Below, piece by piece: positions 9,628-17,919 of a DNA stretch of 64,000 nucleotides (position 1 is its first letter; each line of letters begins with the position of its first letter). The position numbers and the translations under genes are program-made. The notes beneath the pieces are model-generated. The model searched no databases, was not told the DNA's origin, and worked only from the letters and a program-made list of their open reading frames with translations. Source of the stretch: Stenotrophomonas sp. ATCM1_4 (GTDB lineage Bacteria; Pseudomonadota; Gammaproteobacteria; Xanthomonadales; Xanthomonadaceae); contig NZ_QPFB01000001.1 in the NCBI RefSeq assembly GCF_004348115.1, positions 2,466,773 through 2,530,772 of the forward strand. The letters run 5' to 3'.

Positions 9628-11087
9628 ACCGAACCTGTCTCCCGCCCGGACCGCGCCACTCCATGCTGCTGGCAGCCTGCCTGCTTGCACTGGCTGGATG
9701 CACCAGCATGGCACCGCGCTACACGCGTCCGGCTGCACCGGTCAGCGACACCCTTCCCGCGGGTTTTCTCGCCATTGCCAGTGACGCGGGCGCCGTGGCC
9801 GACCTGCCGTGGCGGCAGGTGTTCCTGGACACCCGCCTGCAGCAGGTGATCGCACTGGCGCTGGAGAACAACCGCGATCTGCGCATCGCCCTGCTCAACA
9901 TCGAAACGCAGCGTGCCCAGTACCGGATCCAGCGGGCTGCATCGTTGCCGTCGATCGATGCATCCGCCGCACAGTCACGCAGTCGCGGCACCGACGCCTC
10001 GGGACAAAGCGGCGTCAGCCGCAGTGCCAGCGCCGAGGTCGGCATTGCCAGTTGGGAGCTGGATCTGTTCGGCCGCGTCCGTAGCCTCAAGGACCAGGCC
10101 CTGGAGAACTGGTTGGCCACCACGGAAACCCAGCGCGGTACCCGCCTGACGCTGGTTGCCGAGGTGGCGAGCGCATGGTTGACGCTTTGCGCCGACCAGC
10201 AACGGCTTGAGCTGGCCCGGCAGACCCTGCACAACCAGCAACAGACACTGGCCCTGGCCCAGGAGCGTCATGCACAGGGCATCGTCTCCGGGCTGGATCT
10301 GTCGCAGGTCGAGGCCAGCGTGCACAGCGCGCGCACGGACGTGGCCAGCTATACCGTGCAGCTGGCACAGGACCGCACTGCATTGGAGCTGTTGGTCGGC
10401 ACCCGCCTGGAAGACCCCTTGCTGCCGTCCAGCGAAGCACTGGACAGCGCCGTGGCGCTGGCACCGATTCGGTCGGGTCTGGATTCACGGGTACTGCTGG
10501 ACCGGCCCGACGTGCTGGCCGCCGAGCACGCCCTGAAGGCGGCCAATGCCAACATCGGTGCGGCACGTGCCGCCTTCTTCCCCAGCATCGCGCTCACCGC
10601 CAACACCGGCCGCAGCAGTGACGCGCTGTCCTCGCTGTTCAGCGGGGGCCAGCGCACCTGGTCGTTCGTCCCCAGCATCAGCATCCCGATCTTCCATGCC
10701 GGTGCGCTCAAGGCCGAGCTGGACGTCGCCACGCTCGGCAGGCACATCGAGGTTGCCCACTACGAGAAGAGCATCCAGAGCGCCTTCGCCGAAGTCGCCG
10801 ATGCCCTGGTCGCCCGCGCAAACCTCGATGAACAACTAGAGGCACAGCGCGCACTGGTCGCGGCCAACCAGCGCGGCTTCACCCTCGCCGACACCCGCTA
10901 CCGCACCGGCGTGGACAGCTACCTCGAAGCGTTGGACGCGCAACGTTCGCTGTACAGCGCCCGGCAGGCGCAGATCACCCTGCAGCTGTCCGAAGCCAAC
11001 AACCGGGTGACGCTGTACAAGGTGCTGGGCGGCGGCGCCGACGCGCAAGGCGACGGTAGCCCTGCCACCGGGCCCGAAGCCCCCTGA
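9624..11087 (+). CDS. smeC: RND outer-membrane channel lipoprotein, NodT family (SmeC-like)
   Basis: 487-aa TolC-superfamily protein. It starts with GTG that overlaps the permease stop (GTGA, 4 bp), so translation is coupled. Lipobox LALAGC (Cys26) predicts lipidation. Two outer membrane efflux protein repeats are visible: WRQVFLDTRLQQVIALAL at the start of the first and RPDVLAAEHALKAANANIGAARA in the second. It closes the tripartite pump across the outer membrane. Confidence 0.9.
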   Translation: MNRTCLPPGPRHSMLLAACLLALAGCTSMAPRYTRPAAPVSDTLPAGFLAIASDAGAVADLPWRQVFLDTRLQQVIALALENNRDLRIALLNIETQRAQYRIQRAASLPSIDASAAQSRSRGTDASGQSGVSRSASAEVGIASWELDLFGRVRSLKDQALENWLATTETQRGTRLTLVAEVASAWLTLCADQQRLELARQTLHNQQQTLALAQERHAQGIVSGLDLSQVEASVHSARTDVASYTVQLAQDRTALELLVGTRLEDPLLPSSEALDSAVALAPIRSGLDSRVLLDRPDVLAAEHALKAANANIGAARAAFFPSIALTANTGRSSDALSSLFSGGQRTWSFVPSISIPIFHAGALKAELDVATLGRHIEVAHYEKSIQSAFAEVADALVARANLDEQLEAQRALVAANQRGFTLADTRYRTGVDSYLEALDAQRSLYSARQAQITLQLSEANNRVTLYKVLGGGADAQGDGSPATGPEAP

Positions 11088-11140
11088 CACGCGATGCGTC
11101 GAGCGCCCGGCTTGCCCCAGGTACTTGACTGCTCGCGGTC

Positions 11141-12286
11141 TCAAGCGAGCACTGCGACCAGCGCTGCACGGGCCTGCACGTTCTCCGCCGGCGTGCCGAT
11201 GGTAATGCGGACCCAGTTGTCGTACGGCGCAAAGCTACGCCCGATGCGGACGCCATGTGCCAACAGCCCCGCAGCAACCTCGGCATGCGGACGCCCGGTA
11301 TCGATGAACACGAAATTGCCTGCCGGCTCGGCGTAGCGCCAACCACGCTCACGCAGCAGCGCCAGCCATGCCGTGCGTTCGCGGGCCACGCGCTCCCGCA
11401 CGCCGGCGATATACGCCGGATCGGCGAGGCTGGCCGACGCGGCCGCGATCGACAACTGGTTGAAGCCGTGACTGCCGCCGACACCGCGCTTGCGCAGCGC
11501 ATCGGCCAGGTCGCGTGGCACCAACGCATAACCGATCTGCAGTCCGGCCAAGGCGTGGATCTTGCCCAGCGTGCGGAACACCGCCACGTTCCTGCCCTGG
11601 CGCAGGTGACGTACCGCGCTGCGGGCCGCCGCATCGGGCTGGTAATCGAGATAGGCCTCATCGACGATCACCAACGTGCGCGCGGACGCGGCCTCGACGA
11701 ACGCATCGAAGGCCGCCGCCGGGCTGATCGTTCCGGAAGGATTGTGCGGGTTGACCACGAACAAGGCCCGCGTATCGGGCTGGATCGCCGCCAGCAACGC
11801 CGGCAGGTCGTTGTACAGCCCGGCATCGAGCGGCACCTCGATGGCCTTGCCGCCAAACGGGGCGGCGGCCTTTACCAGCGCGTCATAGCCGGGCACCGAA
11901 TACACGAAGCTGCCGCCACCACCGGCCAAGGCCAGATGCTGACCCAACGGCTCCAGCACCTCGCCGATGATCACCTGCTCCGGTGCCACGCCTTCCAGCG
12001 CGGCGATCTGTGCCGCAAGCGCATCGCCCTGTTCCACACTGACATAGCGCGGTGCCAACGGCAGCGCCTGCGCGATCGCCGCAGCCACCTTGGGCGAAGG
12101 ACCATAGCTGCTTTCGTTGAGATCCAGCCGGATCGGGCCATTGCTTGCCTTTGGCGATGGCGCCTTCGCCACCGCGCTGCCCGATGCCAGCGGCAGCAAC
12201 GTGGCCAACGGCGCCGCAACCGCCGCCGTCGCCCCACGTGCCAGCCAGGCCCGGCGCCCGGGATCGAAGCCCTGTTCGCCCGCCAT
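11141..12286 (-). CDS. Tat-exported HisC-like PLP aminotransferase
   Basis: 381-aa class I/II aminotransferase related to histidinol-phosphate aminotransferase. A twin-arginine signal is visible (RRAWLARG at about residue 11, then an Ala-rich hydrophobic stretch ending near ASGSAVAKA). The fold motifs LDLNESSYGPSP, VVNPHNPSG, VDEAYLDY and the PLP-lysine region FRTLGKIHALAGLQIGYA are all present. The ATG shares one base with the receptor stop (TGATG). HisC proper is cytoplasmic, so a Tat copy behind a TonB receptor suggests periplasmic work on an imported amino compound. The substrate is unknown. Confidence 0.85.
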   Translation of the reverse strand: MAGEQGFDPGRRAWLARGATAAVAAPLATLLPLASGSAVAKAPSPKASNGPIRLDLNESSYGPSPKVAAAIAQALPLAPRYVSVEQGDALAAQIAALEGVAPEQVIIGEVLEPLGQHLALAGGGGSFVYSVPGYDALVKAAAPFGGKAIEVPLDAGLYNDLPALLAAIQPDTRALFVVNPHNPSGTISPAAAFDAFVEAASARTLVIVDEAYLDYQPDAAARSAVRHLRQGRNVAVFRTLGKIHALAGLQIGYALVPRDLADALRKRGVGGSHGFNQLSIAAASASLADPAYIAGVRERVARERTAWLALLRERGWRYAEPAGNFVFIDTGRPHAEVAAGLLAHGVRIGRSFAPYDNWVRITIGTPAENVQARAALVAVLA

Positions 12287-14955
12287 CAGAACTTCACCTG
12301 CAGGCGTCCGTAGTAGTACGCACCGCTCCAGCCGAACGGCGACAACTCGCTGTACGGGAACACGCCAAACGTATCTGCGCCGGACACCCGGGCGGTGGTC
12401 TCGATGCTGCGGGTGGGGTAGGTATTGAACACGTTGTCCGCTCCCAGGGTCAGGCTGATGTGGTCACTGATGCGGAAGCTTACATCCGCATCGGTGATCC
12501 ACTTGGCCTCCAGCCGCTGGATCACGTCGTAGTTGCCAACCGTCCCCGCCTCGGTGGGCAAGGTGCGGAAGTGCGTCGAGCCCTTGGCGAACTCGGCGAT
12601 GTTGGCCGCGCTCTGGTTGGTCGCCGCGATCTGCTCGATGCGTCCATAGCGGTGCGTGCCCAGATGCAGCGACCAACGGCCCACGTCCCAGCCCAAGGCC
12701 AGGGTCAGGTTGTCGCGCGGCTGGCCTTTCTCCACGCGGGTGCGTTCGGTCACGTCGAACAGCGGCGTCTTCACCCCCAGTGCGAGCAGTTCGGCCGGCG
12801 TGGAGGACACGCGGGTCAGCTCGGTCTTGTTGCGGTTGTAGCCCAGCGTGGCGGTCAGCTTGCCGGCCTCGCCCAGTTCCCACAGGTAACGTGCCGACGC
12901 GTCGACGCCTGTGGTGCGGGTGTCGGCGGCGTTGCTGAAGTAACGCACGCTGGTGACACCCGGCGAGCCGAGCTTGGCCAGGTAGTCGCGGATGGCCGAC
13001 GAACCGGCACTGTCCACGAAGTTGCTGGACAGGAAGATGCGGTCATCGATATCGATGCGGTACACGTCCAGCGACGCGCTGAGCCCGCCGACGCCCCAGG
13101 TGAAGCCGGCGGTCAGGTTGGTGGCCTTCTCCGGCTTCAACGCGCGCGCACCGAGCGCGCGTGCCTCCACCGAATCCACTGGCGCTGTGCGCACCAGCAC
13201 GTACTCCGGCAGGCCGGTGATCACGTTGTTCAGGGTGCGGCTGCTGGTCGAGCTGAAGTACTGCTGGGCCAGCGCCGGCGCGTGGAAGCCGGTGCTGGCC
13301 GATGCACGGAACGCCAGCCCGTCAACCAGTTCGTAACGCAGCGCCAGCTTGCCGTTGGCGGTGGAGCCGAAGTCGCTGTAGTCCTCCCAGCGGCCCGCCA
13401 AGGACACCAGCAGGCGATCGGTCAGGTCAGTCTCGGCCTCGGCGTAGGCCGAAACGTTATGCCGGCTGTAGTTGCCGGCGTCGCCCGGCTGGATGCCGGC
13501 AAAGCCCTGCGAGCCGATGGTCGGCACGGCACCGGCCGAGGGGCCGTCCAGCACCCGTGCCGGCCCCCAGATGTAGGAGGCTTCCTCGCCCGGACGGATG
13601 CCGTAGCTATCGCGACGGTACTCCGCGCCCACGGCCAAACGCAGGGGGGCATGCCAACCCACGTCGAAGCTGTTGTTGGCATCAAGGTTGGTGGTCCACT
13701 GCGAAGCCTTCAGCGCGCCGTTGTAGAACGCGGTAGGGCTGGCGGCGCCCAACGTGGCGTTGAGCGTATTGCGGGTGCGGTACTCCAGCGAGTTCCGCCC
13801 GTAGACGGTGCTCAGGTCCCAGTGCCAATTGCCGGCCAGGCCCTTGAGCCCGGTACCGAACGAACGGTCGGTGCTGCGGGTATCCACCCACGGCAGGAAG
13901 CCATTGGGATAGATGGCGCGGACGTTCTCCACCTGCCCGGCGCGGCGGAACGACGCATTGGAGCTGCCCTGGCTGTCGGTATAGCCGCCGAAGGCGTACC
14001 ACTCCAAACCCTCGGCCCACGACAGCGGCTTGCGCAGGTTGGCGAAGAAGGTCTTGTCCTCGGTATCGGCGCTGTCGGCGAAGCGCCACAGCGACTTGCG
14101 GTCGATGCTGGCTTCGCGCGGGTCGGCAACCGCGCCGGTCGCGGCGCCGCCAATCGGATTCAAGCCGGTACCCGAACCATAGTTGCCCGACAACGCCACC
14201 GGCTTCCCATTGGTGCCGATACCGAAGTACTGCTGGCGCGTATCGGCCTGTGCACGGTCAGCGGCCTCACGCTTGCGGTAGTCCCAGGACAGGTGGATGC
14301 CACCGCCCTCGGGGAAGGCGAAGCCGGTTCCCAGGCTGACCTTGGTGGTGTCACCGCCACCGTCCTTGGTCGAGCCGTGGCTGACACTGCCTTCGAACCC
14401 GTCGTCCTCGCGCAGCACGATGTTGATCACGCCGGCGATTGCATCGGAACCGTACTGGGCCGATGCACCATCGCGCAGCACCTCGATGCGCGCGATGGCG
14501 GCCACCGGAATGGTATTGAGGTCGGTGGAGACCGCGCCCTTGCCCACGGTACCGCCGGTGTTGACCCAGGCACTGGTGTGGCGGCGCTTGCCATTGACCA
14601 GGATCAGGGTCTGGTCGGGCGACAGGCCACGCAGCGTGGCCGAACGGATATGCGTGTTGCCATCGGGCGTGGTCGGGTGTGGGAAGTTGTACGACGGCAA
14701 CAGCGACTGCAGGATCGTGCTGATGTCGGTGTAGCCACTGCTGCGGATTTCCTCACCACCGAGCACGTCCACCGGCACCGGCGATTCGAGCACCGTGCGC
14801 TGTTGGGTGCGGCTGCCGATCACGCTGACCTGGTCCAGCCGGACCACATCCGAACCGGTGGTGGTGGCCTGGGCGGAGGCAAGCGCGGGCAGGGCCAGCG
14901 AAGCAGCGATGGAAACGGACAACACGGCGCGCGGCATGGAACGAAGGACAGACAT
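12286..14955 (-). CDS. TonB-dependent receptor
   Basis: 889-aa outer-membrane receptor. Sec signal peptide ends at about ALASAQ (residue 29), followed by a TonB-box-like VRLDQVSVIGS, the plug domain (ILVNGKRRHTSAWVNTGG, RIEVLRDGASAQYGSDAIAG) and a 22-strand barrel ending in a C-terminal phenylalanine (YGRLQVKF). It is complete. It precedes and is translationally coupled to the Tat aminotransferase gene, so ligand uptake and processing may be linked. No siderophore or vitamin signature is recognisable. Confidence 0.9.
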   Translation of the reverse strand: MSVLRSMPRAVLSVSIAASLALPALASAQATTTGSDVVRLDQVSVIGSRTQQRTVLESPVPVDVLGGEEIRSSGYTDISTILQSLLPSYNFPHPTTPDGNTHIRSATLRGLSPDQTLILVNGKRRHTSAWVNTGGTVGKGAVSTDLNTIPVAAIARIEVLRDGASAQYGSDAIAGVINIVLREDDGFEGSVSHGSTKDGGGDTTKVSLGTGFAFPEGGGIHLSWDYRKREAADRAQADTRQQYFGIGTNGKPVALSGNYGSGTGLNPIGGAATGAVADPREASIDRKSLWRFADSADTEDKTFFANLRKPLSWAEGLEWYAFGGYTDSQGSSNASFRRAGQVENVRAIYPNGFLPWVDTRSTDRSFGTGLKGLAGNWHWDLSTVYGRNSLEYRTRNTLNATLGAASPTAFYNGALKASQWTTNLDANNSFDVGWHAPLRLAVGAEYRRDSYGIRPGEEASYIWGPARVLDGPSAGAVPTIGSQGFAGIQPGDAGNYSRHNVSAYAEAETDLTDRLLVSLAGRWEDYSDFGSTANGKLALRYELVDGLAFRASASTGFHAPALAQQYFSSTSSRTLNNVITGLPEYVLVRTAPVDSVEARALGARALKPEKATNLTAGFTWGVGGLSASLDVYRIDIDDRIFLSSNFVDSAGSSAIRDYLAKLGSPGVTSVRYFSNAADTRTTGVDASARYLWELGEAGKLTATLGYNRNKTELTRVSSTPAELLALGVKTPLFDVTERTRVEKGQPRDNLTLALGWDVGRWSLHLGTHRYGRIEQIAATNQSAANIAEFAKGSTHFRTLPTEAGTVGNYDVIQRLEAKWITDADVSFRISDHISLTLGADNVFNTYPTRSIETTARVSGADTFGVFPYSELSPFGWSGAYYYGRLQVKF

Positions 14956-15133
14956 GCGGATGATTTCCCCGGGAAGCGGTCATGGCAAAGACGATCAGCG
15001 CATCCGGGCCATGCCCGCCCCCCTGGGCGACGCATGCGGAACGGCGATGTCACTCCCTTGTCATAGTGGAGGCTTGCTGCAATGCGTCAAAGCGCATTGC
15101 GGCATAAGCAGATAACCAATCGCGCGCCCCCCA

Positions 15134-15158
15134 GCAGGAGCGCCTTCAGGCGCGAAGC
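15134..15158 (+). repeat. REP-like palindrome
   Basis: GCAGGAGCGCC ttca GGCGCGAAGC, a copy of the GTAGGAGC-N-GCGAAGC palindrome family found at several intergenic sites in this window. Confidence 0.6.
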
Positions 15159-15247
15159 TCGTGTGGCCTCCATGCCACGCTGTGTCTAAACCAAAGCCCT
15201 GCTCATGGCACAGAGGTTGTGCATTGATGCGGCGGCACGATCAACCA

Positions 15248-15271
15248 CTTCGCGGCCAAGGCCGCTGCTAC
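15248..15271 (-). repeat. REP-like palindrome, inverted copy
   Basis: The reverse complement reads GTAGCAGCGGCC tt GGCCGCGAAG. It is inverted relative to the copy about 110 bp away, giving a BIME-like pair in the 800-bp gap between the TonB receptor and arsH. Confidence 0.6.
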
Positions 15272-15416
15272 ACGCGTGCACCACCAGTCGGTGGATGTGC
15301 ACCCACGCAGCGTCACCAGTACCAGCCAGACAAGCGCAGCAGATGCTCCAATTCCTACGAATGCGGGATAGTTCCTAATCGGCGCACTATTCAGGTGCAA
15401 CCGCCCCCTAAAAAGC

Positions 15417-15560
15417 GCCATCACTGGCGCATTTTCCGGCAGCGAACTCAGTTCAAGCGCCATCACCGCCGCTTTTCGCGGCATGGATGCCACTTCAACC
15501 GACGACGTTGCCGCTTTTTTCGACATCACAGGTACTTCTACCAGCATCGGTGCCCCTTGA
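15417..15560. repeat. imperfect 42-bp tandem repeats
   Basis: Three and a half units of 42 bp start at 15417, 15459, 15501 and 15543. Units 1 and 2 share GCCATCACN, an internal GCNTTT core and a CAGTTCA/CACTTCA-type end; units 3 and 4 are more diverged. Because the period is a multiple of 3, both strands read as 14-residue repeats (for example MSKKAATSSVEVAS then MPRKAAVMALELSS on the minus strand). No convincing start, RBS or conserved gene surrounds it. The rest of 14956-15764 shows only the REP pair. Confidence 0.55.
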
Positions 15561-15764
15561 GGGGGCATAGTGCAATCACAAGTGGCAAACACGGTGTATC
15601 AAGCACCATCCACGCCGCTAGTTCAGCGAACGAGCCCGCTTCGTGGGCGGTGACTGTCCCTCGCACTCCCCCGCGCTCGGGTTGATTCTGCACAGGCCGA
15701 ATAGCGCAGGCACGCGAACGAGTGGAGCCCGACTGCCGGCAACGGCCCGCAACGCAATAGTCGG

Positions 15765-16511
15765 TCAGCGTTGTATCACCTCCACCACGCCTGCCGCCCG
15801 TGCCAACGCCGCCGCTTCAACGGCGCCCTTGCGCTCGCTGTAGCGGTCAACCAGGTAGTCGCTGCGACCACGCACCAGCAGCGTGAACTTCATCAGCTCC
15901 TCCATCACGTCCACCACGCGATCGTAGTAGGGCGAAGGACGCATGCGCCCGTTTTCGTCAAACTCCTGCCAGGCCTTGGGGACCGAAGACTGGTTGGGGA
16001 TGGTGACCATGCGCATCCAGCGCCCCAACACGCGCAATGCGTTGACCACATTGAACGATTGCGAACCGCCGCATACCTGCATGACCGCCAGCGTGCGCCC
16101 CTGGGTAGGACGTACGCTGCCCTCTTCCAACGGCAGCCAGTCGATCTGGTTCTTGAACACACCCGTCAGGGTGCCGTGGCGCTCCGGTGAAACCCACACC
16201 TGGCCTTCGGACCACTGCGACCACTCCCGCAGTTGCCGCACCTTGGGATGGTAGTTGTCGCAACTGTCGAGCATCGGCAGCCCGTGTGGATCAAAGACGC
16301 GCGTCTCTGCCCCCAGTTGCAGGAGGACGCGCTCCGCCTCCAGCGCCAGCTTGCGACTGAACGATTGCGGGCGCAGCGAGCCGTACAGCAGCAGGATGCG
16401 TGGCCGATGCAGGCCATCGGAGGCTGCCCGCAACCCACCATCCGGCACCGGCAGCAGATCGAGGTTGATGTTGGGCAGGGCGTCAATTGGGGATTGCTGA
16501 TCGATATTCAT
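15765..16511 (-). CDS. arsH: Arsenical resistance flavoprotein ArsH
   Basis: 248-aa NADPH-dependent FMN reductase of the ArsH family, which oxidises trivalent organoarsenicals to less toxic pentavalent forms. The phosphate-binding loop [17 protein letters not shown] follows about 40 N-terminal residues, and [18 protein letters not shown] and [17 protein letters not shown] are family hallmarks. It is divergent from arsR with only 17 bp between start codons. No RBS is placed normally upstream, so the transcript is probably leaderless. Confidence 0.92.
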   Translation of the reverse strand: MNIDQQSPIDALPNINLDLLPVPDGGLRAASDGLHRPRILLLYGSLRPQSFSRKLALEAERVLLQLGAETRVFDPHGLPMLDSCDNYHPKVRQLREWSQWSEGQVWVSPERHGTLTGVFKNQIDWLPLEEGSVRPTQGRTLAVMQVCGGSQSFNVVNALRVLGRWMRMVTIPNQSSVPKAWQEFDENGRMRPSPYYDRVVDVMEELMKFTLLVRGRSDYLVDRYSERKGAVEAAALARAAGVVEVIQR

Positions 16512-16534
16512 TCCATTATTCTAGAATTATGGAA
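16494..16534. promoter_or_regulatory. ars divergent promoters and ArsR operator
   Basis: A 24-bp near-perfect palindrome (16511-16534, TTCCAT...CTAG...ATGGAA, one mismatched pair) covers both start codons. For arsR, TTGCTG (16494-16499), a 17-bp spacer and TATTCT (16517-16522) place the start site at about 16529, the A of the ATG. On the other strand TTGCCT (16547-16542), an 18-bp spacer and TAGAAT (16523-16518) place the arsH start site at about its own ATG. Both -10 boxes lie inside the palindrome, so one bound ArsR dimer could block both. Confidence 0.6.
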
Positions 16535-16858
16535 ACGAATCAGGCAATCGCCGCCCTTACCGCGCTCGGCCACGGCACCCGGCTGGCTGCATTCCGCCTG
16601 TTGGTGGAGGCCGGCCCCGACGGCCGCATGGCCGGTGAAATCGCCGAATCCCTGGCCGTCCCCAACGCCACCCTTTCCTTCCACCTGAAGGAACTGCTGC
16701 ACGCTGGTCTGGTGCAGAGCGAAAGCGTCGGACGCAATGTCTGTTACCGGGCCGACTACACCGCCATGAACGCGTTGATGGCCTACCTCACCCACAACTG
16801 TTGCGCCGGCTCGACCGGCAGCCGCTGTGCCCCCACCCCCACAAACTCCTGCTGCTGA
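16529..16858 (+). CDS. arsR: Arsenite-responsive repressor ArsR
   Basis: 109-aa winged-helix SmtB/ArsR repressor. The start METNQ at 16529 matches the usual family N-terminus (AIAALTALGHGTRLAAFRLL). Recognition helix region is NATLSFHLKELLHAGLV. The As(III) site is at the C-terminus rather than in the DNA-binding helix: C91, C92 and C100, plus a terminal C108-C109. This resembles the C-terminal cysteine site of the Acidithiobacillus type. It leads the arsR-arsN2-arsC-acr3 operon and is expected to repress both directions. Confidence 0.93.
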   Translation: METNQAIAALTALGHGTRLAAFRLLVEAGPDGRMAGEIAESLAVPNATLSFHLKELLHAGLVQSESVGRNVCYRADYTAMNALMAYLTHNCCAGSTGSRCAPTPTNSCC

Positions 16859-16865
16859 GGCGTCC

Positions 16866-17309
16866 ATGCCCGCCTGCATCCGCGCTCCGCACCCGACCGA
16901 CCTGCCCTGGCTGGTGGCGCTGCTTGCCGCCGCCGGCCTGCCGGTCGATGACCTGGCAACGGGACAGATCGACTTTCTCGTCGCTATGGAGGATGGGCAA
17001 CTGCTCGGCGTCATCGGCGTGGAAGCCGTACCACCGGATGGCCTGCTCCGTTCGTTGGCGGTGGCTCCCGGTGCACGCGGCAGTGGACTCGGCGGGCGCC
17101 TGCTGCAGGCCATGGAGGCACATGCCGCCGCGCGCGGCGTCCGCCGCCTGACACTGCTGACCACTACGGCCGCACCGTTCTTCCAGCAGCGTGGCTATCA
17201 GCCCGTGCCGCGGGCCGATGTCGCCCCGGCCATCCAGGCCACCGCCGAGTTCCGCAGCCTCTGCCCGGCCTCGGCGACCTGCATGCACAAGCACCTGGCC
17301 GTGGATTGA
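16866..17309 (+). CDS. arsN2: GNAT acetyltransferase of arsenic operons (ArsN2-like)
   Basis: 147-aa GNAT-fold protein. Acetyl-CoA-binding motif A is LRSLAVAPGARGSGLGGRLL (about residues 61-80). The ATG at 16866 is 8 nt after the arsR stop, with TGAGG overlapping that stop as RBS. ArsN proteins in ars operons are associated with resistance, and some acetylate arsenic-containing antibiotics such as arsinothricin; which activity applies here is unknown. Confidence 0.8.
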   Translation: MPACIRAPHPTDLPWLVALLAAAGLPVDDLATGQIDFLVAMEDGQLLGVIGVEAVPPDGLLRSLAVAPGARGSGLGGRLLQAMEAHAAARGVRRLTLLTTTAAPFFQQRGYQPVPRADVAPAIQATAEFRSLCPASATCMHKHLAVD

Positions 17310-17400
17310 ACACCCAGCCGAGGCCGTTCATCGCTGACCGGCACCCGGCATCCATCCGCCGCACCCGTTGAAACCCGACTCTTTCCCTGACGGACACGCC

Positions 17401-17919
17401 ATGAGCATCAACGTTCTCTTCCTGTGCACCGGCAACAGTGCCCGTAGTGTGCTGGCCGAAGCCACCCTGCGAGCCTGGGGCGGCAACCGTTTCGTCGCAT
17501 TCAGTGCGGGTAGCCAGCCCACCGGCACGGTCAATCCATTCGCCTTGGCCCAGTTGTCCGCCGAAGGCATTGCCACCGCCGGCCTGCGCAGCAAGTCCTG
17601 GGACGAGTTCACGCAACCCGATGCCCCCCGCATGGACCTGGTCATCACGGTCTGTGATTCGGCCGCCGCTGAAACCTGTCCGGTGGTGTTCGGCGACTTC
17701 CTGCGTACCCATTGGGGACTGCCGGATCCGGCGGCGGTGGAAGGCAGCGACGATGAAAAGCGCGCGGCATTCGCGCTGGCGCATGACGTGGTAAAGGCCC
17801 GGCTGTTGGCGCTGCTTGCCGTCCCAGCGACGCAATGGCAGGACCGCCTGCAGCTCCAGCACGCCCTTGATGGCATCGGGCAGGTGCAGCCGGAAGCGGG
17901 ACGCCGGGACAATGACTGA
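17401..17919 (+). CDS. arsC: Arsenate reductase, thioredoxin-coupled LMW-PTPase type
   Basis: 172-aa arsenate reductase. The P-loop CTGNSAR has nucleophile C9 and R15 (CX5R). Relay cysteines C85 and C93 are in ITVCDSAAAETCP, the spacing expected for the thioredoxin-dependent class. It converts As(V) to As(III) for export by the next gene, with which it overlaps by 8 bp. The in-frame opening from 17368 adds residues not seen in the family, so 17401 is preferred. Confidence 0.93.
   Translation: MSINVLFLCTGNSARSVLAEATLRAWGGNRFVAFSAGSQPTGTVNPFALAQLSAEGIATAGLRSKSWDEFTQPDAPRMDLVITVCDSAAAETCPVVFGDFLRTHWGLPDPAAVEGSDDEKRAAFALAHDVVKARLLALLAVPATQWQDRLQLQHALDGIGQVQPEAGRRDND

Noticed and set aside
7204..9738. 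844-codon open frame antisense to the RND permease
   Set aside because: Composition is that of a shadow frame (His/Gln/Gly/Arg), and the opposite strand encodes a complete permease.
12145..15066. 973-codon open frame antisense to the TonB receptor
   Set aside because: The minus strand encodes a full receptor with signal peptide, plug and barrel; the plus frame has no recognisable domain.
15417..15560. CRISPR array
   Set aside because: The 42-bp units are contiguous, diverged and lack unique spacers; no cas genes are present.
15203..15592. 129-codon minus-strand frame covering the 42-bp repeats
   Set aside because: No RBS or family; better described as non-coding tandem repeats plus a REP.
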